From Novosphingobium sp. HII-3 (GTDB lineage Bacteria; Pseudomonadota; Alphaproteobacteria; Sphingomonadales; Sphingomonadaceae): 64,000 bases of DNA. The position numbers and the translations under genes were made by a program. The stretch lies in the NCBI RefSeq assembly GCF_002916655.1, contig NZ_PPSM01000066.1, forward strand, positions 1 to 64,000, read 5' to 3'. The first letter of the stretch is position 1. The number at the start of each line of letters is the position of its first letter. The notes under the pieces are model-generated. The model worked only from the letters and a program-made list of their open reading frames with translations. It ran no database searches and had not been told where the DNA came from. Positions 9,473 to 17,101 of the stretch are shown here, piece by piece.

Positions 9473-10890
9473 GCGCTCGCCGTCCCCGGCAGGCCGGGCG
9501 CGGCCTTGGTGGCGGCGCGCGCCATCAGCACCGCGACCGCGCAGGAGGCGAGGCGGGTGCGCAGGCTGTCGGCCCGGCTGGCGAGGATGATCGGCACGCG
9601 CGCGCCCAGCACGATGCCTGCCGCGTCCGCACCGCCCAGAAAGGTGAGTTGCTTGGCCAGCATGTTGCCAGCCTCCAGGTTTGGCACGACGAGAATTTCC
9701 GCTTTGCCCGCCACCGGCGAGACGATGCCTTTCTCCTTCGCGGCGGCTTCGCTGATCGCATTGTCGAAAGCCAGGGGTCCGTCCAGCACGCCGCCCGTGA
9801 TCTGACCGCGATCGGCCATCTTGCACAGGGCAGCGGCGTCGAGTGTGGATTGCATCGCGGGATTGACAGTCTCCACGGCGGAAAGGATCGCCACTTTCGG
9901 TTCCGCGATGCCGATGACATGGGCAAGGTCGATGGCGTTGCGGATGATGTCCGCCTTCTCCTCGAGTGTCGGCGCGATGTTGATCGCGGCATCCGTGATG
10001 ATGAGCGGTGTCGGATGGTTCTGGACGTCCATGACATAGGCATGGCTGATCCGGCGCTCGGTTCGCAGGCCCGTGGCGGAGCGCACGATGGCGCCCATCA
10101 ATTCGTCGGTATGGAGCGAGCCTTTCATCAACAGCTTCGCTTCGCCGCCGCGCACCAGGTCCACGGCCTTTGCCGCCGCTTCGTGGCTATGGGCGGCGGA
10201 TACGATGCGGAAAGGCGAAATGTCCTTGCCGGCGTCTTCGGCCGCCTTGCGGATCTTCGCTTCCGGCCCGACCAGGATCGGCATGATGAGATTGGCTTCG
10301 GCGGCTTCAATCGCGGCCAGCATGGCGGCCGCGCTGCAGGGATGAGCCACCGCCGTCGGTTCCGGCACGCCATTGGCGGTCATCTCGATCAGCTTGCGGT
10401 AGCCGTCATGGTCGCGCAGGCTGACCTCCGGCAGCGCCGCACGGGGGCGGCGGACCTTCTCGGCCGGCGCCTTGACTTCGGCCTGGCCGCTGATGACTTC
10501 CTCGCCGTCCTGGTTGACGCAGCGGCAATCGAACAGGATATCATGGTGCGCGCGTTTTTCCGCCACCGTCACCGACGCCGTGATCGTGTCGCCAAGGCCT
10601 ACCGGCCGCGTGAACTGCAGCGACTGGCTGAGATAGATCGCGCCGGGGCCGGGCAGTTCGGTGCCCAGCACGGCGGAGATGAGACCGCCGCCCCATAGTC
10701 CGTGCGCGATGACGCGGCGGAACATGTCGGTCGCGGCATAGTCGGCGTCCATATGCGCCGGGTTCACGTCGCCGGACACGAGCGCGAAAAGCTGGATGTC
10801 CTCTTCGGTCAGCGTGCGCGAGATACTGGCGGTATCGCCCACTTTTATCTCGTCGAAGGTGCGGTTCTCGATCATGGTTCCGTCAGTCAT
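9469..10890 (-). CDS. Fusion of MaoC-type enoyl-CoA hydratase and phosphate acyltransferase
   Basis: 473 aa. Residues about 1-145 form a MaoC hot-dog domain with the R-hydratase signature (ALVSGDVNPAHMDADYA, with the Asp and His pair, then AHGLWGGGLISAVLG). Residues about 165-460 are a phosphotransacetylase/phosphotransbutyrylase domain (ITDAAINIAPTLEEKADI, GGVLDGPLAFDNAIS). The first domain would hydrate trans-2-enoyl-CoA to (R)-3-hydroxyacyl-CoA; the second exchanges CoA for phosphate. Three bases separate it from phaC and it overlaps ackA by 4 nt. This fusion architecture is known in proteobacteria; the true acyl substrate is not visible from sequence. Confidence 0.88.
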   Translation of the reverse strand: MTDGTMIENRTFDEIKVGDTASISRTLTEEDIQLFALVSGDVNPAHMDADYAATDMFRRVIAHGLWGGGLISAVLGTELPGPGAIYLSQSLQFTRPVGLGDTITASVTVAEKRAHHDILFDCRCVNQDGEEVISGQAEVKAPAEKVRRPRAALPEVSLRDHDGYRKLIEMTANGVPEPTAVAHPCSAAAMLAAIEAAEANLIMPILVGPEAKIRKAAEDAGKDISPFRIVSAAHSHEAAAKAVDLVRGGEAKLLMKGSLHTDELMGAIVRSATGLRTERRISHAYVMDVQNHPTPLIITDAAINIAPTLEEKADIIRNAIDLAHVIGIAEPKVAILSAVETVNPAMQSTLDAAALCKMADRGQITGGVLDGPLAFDNAISEAAAKEKGIVSPVAGKAEILVVPNLEAGNMLAKQLTFLGGADAAGIVLGARVPIILASRADSLRTRLASCAVAVLMARAATKAAPGLPGTASA

Positions 10891-10893
10891 TGC

Positions 10894-12648
10894 TCAATGC
10901 TCCAGCACATAATGGCCGGGAGCATCGGCGATCGCCGCATAGCCCTTGTCCGCTGCGCCCATGGGCGGCGGCGCACCAGGTTCTCCCGAACGCGCGGCCA
11001 GCCATTCTCCCCACGCCGTCCACCATGAGCCTTGCTTTTGCTCGGCGCGGCTTGCCCATTCTTCGGGATCGTAGGAGGTGCCGTCGACCTCGCGGGTCAA
11101 CACGCGGTAGCGGCGGCCCTTGTGGCCCGGTTCCGAAACGATGCCGGCATTGTGCCCGCCGCTGGTCAGGACGAAAGTGATCTCGGCCCCGGTCAGCAGG
11201 TGGATCTTGTGGACGGAATGCCATGGCGCGACATGATCGCGCTCGGTTCCGACCACGAACAGCGGTTTGCGGATGGAGGCAAGGTTGATGGTTCGCCCAT
11301 CCACCCGGTATTTTCCTTCGGCCAGGTCGTCGTCGAGGAACAGGCGGCGCAGATACTGGCTGTGCATGGCATAGGGCATCCGTGTGCCGTCGGCGTTCCA
11401 GGCCATGAGGTCGTTCATCGGTTCGCGCTCGCCCATCAGGTAGGTGGCGAGCACACGCGACCAGACCAGATCGTTGGAACGCAGGATCTGGAAGGCGCCG
11501 CCCATCTGGCTGCTGTCCAGATAGCCCCGGCTCCACATCATGTTCTCCAGCAGGTTGAGCTGGCCTTCGTCGATAAACAGGCCCAATTCCCCCGGCTCGC
11601 TGAATTCCGTCTGTGCGGCCAGCAGTGTGACGCTGGCGAGCCTGTCATCTCCGTCGCGCGCCATGGCCGCGGCCGCGATCGAGAGCAGCGTGCCGCCCAG
11701 GCAATAGCCCATGGCATGGATGCCCGTCGCGCCGGTGATCGCCGTCACCGCATCGAGCGCCGCCATCGGTCCGAGGTGCCGGTAGGCGTCCATGTCGAGG
11801 TCACGGTCGGCACTGCCGGGATTGTGCCACGAAATCATGAACACGGTGAAGCCTTGCGCCGTCAGCCAGCGGACCAGCGAGTTCTCGGGCGACAGGTCGA
11901 GAATATAGTATTTCATGATCCACGCGGGCACGATCAGGATTGGCTCGGGCCGCACGGTGTCCGTGGGCGGTTCATACTGGATCAGTTCGATCAGCTTGTT
12001 GCGGTAGACGACCTTGCCTTTGGCCGTGGCGACGTTTTCGCCCACGCGAAAGGCTTCGGCGCCGACCGGCGGCAGGCCGCGCGCCATGTGCTGCATGTCC
12101 TCGACCAGGTGCCGGAAGCCGTCGACCAGGCATTGGCCACCTGTTTCCGCGATCTTCTGTTGGAGAACGGGATTGGTGGCGAGAAAGTTGGTCGGCGCGA
12201 GCATGTCCAGCATCTGCCGTGCGGCGAATTCCACCATGTCTTCATGATGTTTCGAGACACCGCCAATGCCTGTCGTCGCGGCGTGCCACCATTGCTGGTT
12301 GAGCAGGAAGGCCTGAGCGACGAGATTGAAAGGTAATTCTTTCCAGGCGGGATCGGCGAAGCGCCGGTCCTGCGGCAATGGTTCGATGGCCGGTTCGGCC
12401 TCGCTGTCTTCCATGCGGCGCTGCAGATAGTCGAAAAGCCGGGCATGCTTGCGGATGGCCTTGGCGCCAAGCTGCATTTGTTTGCCCGGCGACGTGGCGA
12501 GATGAATCCCCCAATCGGCCATGGCAAGCAGGAGCGTGGCCGGCGAAAGGCCGAAAGTCGTCTGCGCGATGGCCGCCGATGCCGTGCGGTCGAGCGTTTC
12601 GCTGATTCCGTCCAGCGGATCGTCGGAAGGCGGAGGGGACGTGGCCAT
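10894..12648 (-). CDS. phaC: Poly(3-hydroxyalkanoate) synthase family protein
   Basis: 584 aa, the size of class I PHA synthases. It has an N-terminal PhaC_N region followed by an alpha/beta hydrolase fold with lipase-like box GYCLGGT (catalytic Cys), an Asp in GTERDHVAPW and a His in SGGHNAG, the full Cys-Asp-His triad. It polymerises (R)-3-hydroxyacyl-CoA. It is the first gene of the phaC-maoC/pta-ackA-pldA operon; the ATG at 12648 follows GGAG with about a 10-nt spacer. No phasin or phaA/phaB gene lies nearby, so precursors would come from the MaoC hydratase next door. Confidence 0.9.
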   Translation of the reverse strand: MATSPPPSDDPLDGISETLDRTASAAIAQTTFGLSPATLLLAMADWGIHLATSPGKQMQLGAKAIRKHARLFDYLQRRMEDSEAEPAIEPLPQDRRFADPAWKELPFNLVAQAFLLNQQWWHAATTGIGGVSKHHEDMVEFAARQMLDMLAPTNFLATNPVLQQKIAETGGQCLVDGFRHLVEDMQHMARGLPPVGAEAFRVGENVATAKGKVVYRNKLIELIQYEPPTDTVRPEPILIVPAWIMKYYILDLSPENSLVRWLTAQGFTVFMISWHNPGSADRDLDMDAYRHLGPMAALDAVTAITGATGIHAMGYCLGGTLLSIAAAAMARDGDDRLASVTLLAAQTEFSEPGELGLFIDEGQLNLLENMMWSRGYLDSSQMGGAFQILRSNDLVWSRVLATYLMGEREPMNDLMAWNADGTRMPYAMHSQYLRRLFLDDDLAEGKYRVDGRTINLASIRKPLFVVGTERDHVAPWHSVHKIHLLTGAEITFVLTSGGHNAGIVSEPGHKGRRYRVLTREVDGTSYDPEEWASRAEQKQGSWWTAWGEWLAARSGEPGAPPPMGAADKGYAAIADAPGHYVLEH

Positions 12649-12989
12649 GACTATATACTCCGAGTTCCGCTGGAAGGTGCCTCGTCTCTCCGACAGGATT
12701 CCACAGCAGATGTTTGGGCCGCCCCTCCCGGTTCTTCTTATGCCGAACGGTACTGCATAGGTAAGATAGAATGCAAGCCGCACGGAGCTTGGTTGCGACC
12801 GGACGGCTGTCTGACGGCCAGTCGCAACCGCGGGCGCGGGGATATTCGGCCATGGCCTGCTGGAGAAAAAGGAGCCTCAATCATTGAGCGTAAAGCCACT
12901 AGGTATAGTTCACGATGGCGATGCATTGCCTGGAGATACAGTGTACGGCGGTCGTCATCCCGGGCAATTTTGCGGGAAATTGAAGGAGA
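12649..12989. other. Divergent intergenic region with a palindrome
   Basis: This space separates phaC (minus) from the LptB-like gene (plus) and should hold both promoters. I see a perfect 13-bp palindrome CTCAATCATTGAG at 12876-12888 with a single central C, a candidate operator. No FNR-type TTGAT-N4-ATCAA box was seen, although comparable stress clusters are often oxygen-regulated. Confidence 0.4.
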
Positions 12990-13913
12990 ATGGATGATCC
13001 GCGAGATCGCCATGATGGCAGCGGTTGCGCTGGTGCTGGCCGGCCGGGATGGAGACGCGTACTGACCCGGCTTTTGAGGGACCTTGGCGGAAATCTCGGG
13101 CATGATGCCCAACTCGTATCGCCGGCCGCGCGTTCGGAGAGCGAGCCGCTTGCGCCCGCGTCAATCGGACCGGTCGCAGTCGAGCGCGCGCCGACGGTTC
13201 TTTCGATCGCCGGGATCGAGAAGTCCTTTGGCAAGCGGAAGGTGCTTGACGATGTCGCGCTCGAAGTGCGGGCAGGCGAAATCGTGGGGCTTCTGGGGCC
13301 AAACGGGGCCGGCAAGACGCTCTGCTTCTATGCGATTGCCGGCCTGATGAGCGTGGATGCCGGCAGGATCGAGATTGGCGGTCAGGATGTCACCGCGCTT
13401 CCCATGGATCGAAGAGCGAAGCTGGGCCTCGGCTATCTTCCCCAGGAAGGATCGATCTTCCGCGGCATGACGGCTGCGGAGAATATCGCGGCCGTGCTCG
13501 AACTGCATATCGCCGATCGCGATGTAGCTGCCGCGCGGCTCGATGAACTTCTTGCCGAGTTCAATATCGCCCACATTCGCGACGTTCCCGCACAGCGGTT
13601 GTCCGGCGGGGAACGCAGGCGCTGCGAGATCGCCAGGGCCATGGCGGCCGCGCCCTCGGTCATCCTGCTCGATGAACCGTTCGCGGGCATCGATCCCATG
13701 TCGATCGCCGACGTCAAGGCGATGGTGCGAAAGCTCAAGCGAGAAGGCGTGGCGATCCTTCTGACCGACCACAATGTGCATGAGATGCTCGAACTGGTCG
13801 AGCGGGCCTATATCATCGATCAGGGCAGGATGCTGTTCGAGGGCGGCCCAGAAGCGGTACTCGACAACCCCGAAGTCCGGCATCGCTATCTTGGCGAGGG
13901 CTTCAGGATGTGA
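12990..13913 (+). CDS. LptB-like ABC transporter ATP-binding protein
   Basis: The ABC domain begins about residue 68 of this reading and is complete: Walker A GPNGAGKT, Q-loop YLPQEGSIFRGMT, signature RLSGGERRRCEIARAMA, Walker B VILLDEPFAGIDP and the H-loop TDHNVHE. The sequence is close to LptB (lipopolysaccharide export) or the LivF group; the TDHNVHEMLELVERAYII and LGEGFRM ending fit LptB best. The ATG at 12990 is doubtful: AAGGAG sits only 1 nt from it and fits the ATG at 12994 in another frame. CTG 13062 or TTG 13074 would remove a long unaligned N-terminus. No permease accompanies it. It converges on the TetR gene with an 11-bp overlap. Confidence 0.75.
   Translation: MDDPRDRHDGSGCAGAGRPGWRRVLTRLLRDLGGNLGHDAQLVSPAARSESEPLAPASIGPVAVERAPTVLSIAGIEKSFGKRKVLDDVALEVRAGEIVGLLGPNGAGKTLCFYAIAGLMSVDAGRIEIGGQDVTALPMDRRAKLGLGYLPQEGSIFRGMTAAENIAAVLELHIADRDVAAARLDELLAEFNIAHIRDVPAQRLSGGERRRCEIARAMAAAPSVILLDEPFAGIDPMSIADVKAMVRKLKREGVAILLTDHNVHEMLELVERAYIIDQGRMLFEGGPEAVLDNPEVRHRYLGEGFRM
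12994..13065 (+). CDS. Short leader peptide or remnant signal peptide
   Basis: A 23-codon ORF starting MIREIAMMAAVALVLAG. It has the best ribosome binding site in the region (AAGGAG, 5-nt spacer). The peptide resembles a truncated signal sequence. Its stop codon overlaps a possible CTG start (13062) of the LptB-like frame as CTGA, so it may couple translation of that gene. LptB genes are normally preceded by exported LptA; this could be what is left of such a gene, which is conjecture. Confidence 0.35.
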   Translation: MIREIAMMAAVALVLAGRDGDAY

Positions 13914-14419
13914 GGCGGTTACCGCGCCCTTCGTTCAGGAACGGAATGGCCTTTGCCATGAGGTCGAGCGCTCGCTCGATATAGGCAGCCTTTGTCCGGG
14001 TGGTGTTGTGCAGATCATGGCGCTGCAGGATGCGCTGGCGCGGCACGGTGACCAGCGCGTCGAAGAGAAAAGCAGCGAGGAACGGAAGATCGCCTGCTTC
14101 CTCGAGGGACCGATGCCGCGATCGGATCGAGATAGCGGGCAAGGCCGTGTTCCATGGCGGCGACGAGCAGGGCGAGCTTTGAGCCGAAGCGGGAATAGAG
14201 CGTTCGCTTCGATGTCTGTGCGGCGGCGGCGATAGCTTCCATACTCGTACCCTCGACGCCGCCGGCGATGAATTGGGCAAGCGCCGTCTCGAGGATATGA
14301 TGTCCAAGCCGGGCTGCGACCTCCTGTGGCGGCCTTCCTCCCCTGGGATCGCGGGCAGGCAGACGCGAGCCGGTTCCCGATGCGGCGCCGTCATCTTTCA
14401 TGAATCGCTCGCGGCCCAT
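13903..14419 (-). pseudogene. TetR-family regulator with a frameshift
   Basis: The N-terminal helix-turn-helix (GGVEGTSMEAIAAAAQTSKR, then TLYSRFGSK) is intact in one frame up to about 14115. The natural C-terminal domain (SLEEAGDLPFLAAF, ending MAKAIPFLNEGRGNRLTS) continues in another frame to the stop at 13903. The shift lies near the GGTCCCTCGAGG stretch at about 14100-14120. Read without correction, the first frame yields a truncated protein with an unrelated Arg-rich tail ending at 14015. It is divergent from the efflux operon that it presumably controlled. A sequencing error is possible. Confidence 0.65.
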
Positions 14420-14479
14420 CGCTGCTTCATTCCAGCTTTCGCGCTTGATCGGCAAGTGATACCGGGCAATATCAAAACC

Positions 14480-14501
14480 ACTAAGTGTAGATACTAATAG
14501 T
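14480..14501. promoter_or_regulatory. Palindromic TetR operator candidate
   Basis: A 22-bp dyad of form ACTA-N3-GTA-N2-TAC-N3-TAGT with all 14 specified positions symmetric. It lies between the divergent TetR and NodT-family genes, where a TetR dimer would bind. Seen directly; the binding partner is inferred. Confidence 0.55.
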
Positions 14502-14561
14502 CCGGAGAGGTGCTTGCCCATAGGCGTACCGCCTGTTTGAACCAGAATGGAACCGGACTAG

Positions 14562-16031
14562 ATGGCTCGCAGCGCTCATATTACTGGCCGTTTATGCGGG
14601 TTCCGGGCCGTCATGGCGGCGATGATCGTGCCATCTTTCCTGTCCGGCTGTTCCTTCGCGCCGCCCAATGTCCGGCCGGCCCAGCCGGTGCCGCAGGACT
14701 ATCCCGCGCCAGCCGCGCTGGGCGCGTCCATCGCGCGGATCGGTTGGCATGATTTCTTCCGGGAAGAGCATCTGCGTGCGCTGATCGCGGCCGCGCTGGA
14801 GAACAACCGCGATATCCGTATCGCCGCGGCCCGCGTCGATCAGGCGCGCGCGGCCTGGCGTATCGAGGGATCGGCGCTCTATCCCGAACTCAACGCCGTC
14901 GGCACCGGCACGCGGGGTCGTTCCATCATCAGCCTGCCGGGCGCAGGCACGCAGAGCTATGACATCAAGCAGGTCACCGCGCAGGTGAGCGCGAGCTGGG
15001 AAATCGATTTCTGGGGCCGTCTGCGCAACCTGAACGACGCCGCGCGCAATCGTTATCTGGCGACGGAAGAGGCGAAGCGCGCCGTTGCCACCGGCCTGAT
15101 CGCGCAGGTCGCCAATGGCTATCTGCTGGAGCGCGAATATGAGGAACGCCTCGCGCTTGCCCGGCGGACGATCGTCACGCGCGAGGACTCACTGCGGATC
15201 ATGCGCCGCCGCTATGAAGTCGGGTCCGGCTCGAAGCTCGAAATGACCCAGGCGCAGTTGCTGCTGGCGCAGGCGCAGGATGCGCTGCAAGCGCTTGAGC
15301 AGGACCGCGACGTGAACCGCAACGCGCTGGCGCTGCTGGTCGGGCGGCCCGTGGAGATCGTGCCTGGGCCCCTCGGTCTTGCCGAAACCGGACCGGATAT
15401 CGCCCTTCCGCCGGGCTTGCCCTCCGACCTTCTGGTCAACCGGCCTGATATCGTGGCGGCGGAATATCAATTGCGGGCGGCCAACGCCGATATCGGCGCG
15501 GCGCGGGCGGCGTTCTTTCCCAATATCAGCCTGACGGGTGCCTTCGGCACGGCGAGTTCCGATCTCGACGGGCTGTTCGGCGACGGGAGCCGCGCGTGGA
15601 GCTTCACCCCGACGATCGCCCTGCCGCTGTTCAATGCGGGCCGCCTTTCCGGCAACCTCGATCTGGCGAAAGCGCGGCAGGTCGAAGCCGTGGCCAGCTA
15701 TGAAAAGACCGTGCAGGGCGCGTTTCGTGATGTTTCCGACGCGCTGGTCCGGCGCCGGCAACTGGCGTTGCGGATCGACACCGCGCGCAGCTCGCTGGAC
15801 GCCTTGCGCGAACGGGCTCGGCTGGCCGGGTTGCGGTTCGACAACGGGCGTTCGGCCTATTTGGAAGTGCTGGACGCGCAACGCGACCTTTTCGACACCG
15901 AACAGGCGCTGATCCAGTTGCGCCGCGCTCATCTGGCGAGCGGCATAGCCCTCTACGCGGCGCTTGGCGGGGGCTTTCCCGCCGAAGTCGTCCACGACAG
16001 CAACGATCAAGGCGGAGAACACAGGCGATGA
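14562..16031 (+). CDS. NodT-family outer membrane efflux lipoprotein
   Basis: 489 aa. It has a signal peptide with lipobox LSGC (Cys about residue 29), then two OEP (TolC-like) repeats with long coiled-coil helices: SWEIDFWGRLRN is the diagnostic NodT segment, and AAFFPNISLTGAFG and VASYEKTVQGAFRDVSDAL are typical of the second repeat. It forms the trimeric outer-membrane channel of a tripartite pump. It overlaps the HlyD gene by 4 nt and heads the four-gene efflux operon divergent from the TetR gene. Confidence 0.92.
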   Translation: MARSAHITGRLCGFRAVMAAMIVPSFLSGCSFAPPNVRPAQPVPQDYPAPAALGASIARIGWHDFFREEHLRALIAAALENNRDIRIAAARVDQARAAWRIEGSALYPELNAVGTGTRGRSIISLPGAGTQSYDIKQVTAQVSASWEIDFWGRLRNLNDAARNRYLATEEAKRAVATGLIAQVANGYLLEREYEERLALARRTIVTREDSLRIMRRRYEVGSGSKLEMTQAQLLLAQAQDALQALEQDRDVNRNALALLVGRPVEIVPGPLGLAETGPDIALPPGLPSDLLVNRPDIVAAEYQLRAANADIGAARAAFFPNISLTGAFGTASSDLDGLFGDGSRAWSFTPTIALPLFNAGRLSGNLDLAKARQVEAVASYEKTVQGAFRDVSDALVRRRQLALRIDTARSSLDALRERARLAGLRFDNGRSAYLEVLDAQRDLFDTEQALIQLRRAHLASGIALYAALGGGFPAEVVHDSNDQGGEHRR

Positions 16032-17101
16032 CGGCGTCCCGGAAGACATGGCTCATCAGGGGCGGCATCGCGGCGGCGCTCGTCGTTGTAGCTCTGCTCC
16101 TTTGGCAGGTGCTCAAGCCCGGCGATTTGCCCGAAGGCATCGTCGGCGGTAACGGCCGGATCGAAGCGGTTGAAATCGACGTTTCCGCCAAATCGCCCGG
16201 CCGCATCCGCGAAATCCTGGTCGACGAAGGCGCGTTCGTGCAGGCGGGGCAAGTCGTCGCCCATATGGATACGGACGTGCTGAGTGCCCAGAGGGCCGAA
16301 GCCGAAGCGCAACTGGCGCAGGCGCTGAACGGCATCCAGATCGCGACCAGCCAGGTCGCGCAGCAGCAGAGCAACCGGGCGGCGGCTCTCGCCGGCGTCC
16401 GCCAGCGTGAGGCGGAGCTGAACGCGGCGCGCAAGCGGCTGGCGCGATCGGAAACGCTGGCGCGAGAAGGTGCGACCGCCGTGCAGGAACGGGATGACGA
16501 TCAGGCCCGCGTCGAAGGCGCGGCGGCGGCAGTGGAGGCCGCTCGCGCCCAACTCGCGGCCGTCGACGCGGCGATCACGACGGCGCGCAACCAGGTGATC
16601 GGCGCGCGTTCGCAGGTCGATGCCGTGCGCGCCACCATCCAGCGGATCGAGGCCGATATCCGCGACAGCGACCTCAAGGCGCCGACGGCCGGCCGCGTGC
16701 AATATCGCGTCGCCCAGCCGGGCGAAGTCGTGGGTGGCGGCGGGCGCGTGCTCAACCTGGTCAATCTGGGCGACGTCTACATGACCTTCTTCCTGCCGGA
16801 AACGGTCGCGGGCAAGGTGGCGCTGGGCAGCGATGTACGCATCGTGCTCGATGCGCTTCCGGATCGTGCGATCCCTGCGAAAGTCAGCTTCGTTGCCGAT
16901 GTGGCCCAGTTCACGCCCAAGACGGTGGAGACGCAAAGCGAGCGCCAGAAACTGATGTTCCGCGTGAAGGCGCAGATCGATCGCAAGTTGCTCGATCGCT
17001 ATATCACCCAGGTCAAGACCGGCCTTCCGGGCATGGCCTATGTGCGGATCGATCCGAAATCCGAATGGCCCGCGAAACTGACCGTCAACGTGCCGCAATG
17101 A
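16028..17101 (+). CDS. HlyD-family periplasmic adaptor
   Basis: 357 aa with an N-terminal membrane anchor ([14 protein letters not shown]). A biotinyl-lipoyl-like half-motif follows ([18 protein letters not shown]), then a long coiled coil from about residue 75 to 210 and a second lipoyl half ([20 protein letters not shown]). The architecture matches YbhG/YhiI-type adaptors that work with ABC exporters. It overlaps both neighbours by 4 nt (ATGA), implying translational coupling. It should bridge the NodT channel and the ABC pump. Confidence 0.92.
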   Translation: MTASRKTWLIRGGIAAALVVVALLLWQVLKPGDLPEGIVGGNGRIEAVEIDVSAKSPGRIREILVDEGAFVQAGQVVAHMDTDVLSAQRAEAEAQLAQALNGIQIATSQVAQQQSNRAAALAGVRQREAELNAARKRLARSETLAREGATAVQERDDDQARVEGAAAAVEAARAQLAAVDAAITTARNQVIGARSQVDAVRATIQRIEADIRDSDLKAPTAGRVQYRVAQPGEVVGGGGRVLNLVNLGDVYMTFFLPETVAGKVALGSDVRIVLDALPDRAIPAKVSFVADVAQFTPKTVETQSERQKLMFRVKAQIDRKLLDRYITQVKTGLPGMAYVRIDPKSEWPAKLTVNVPQ

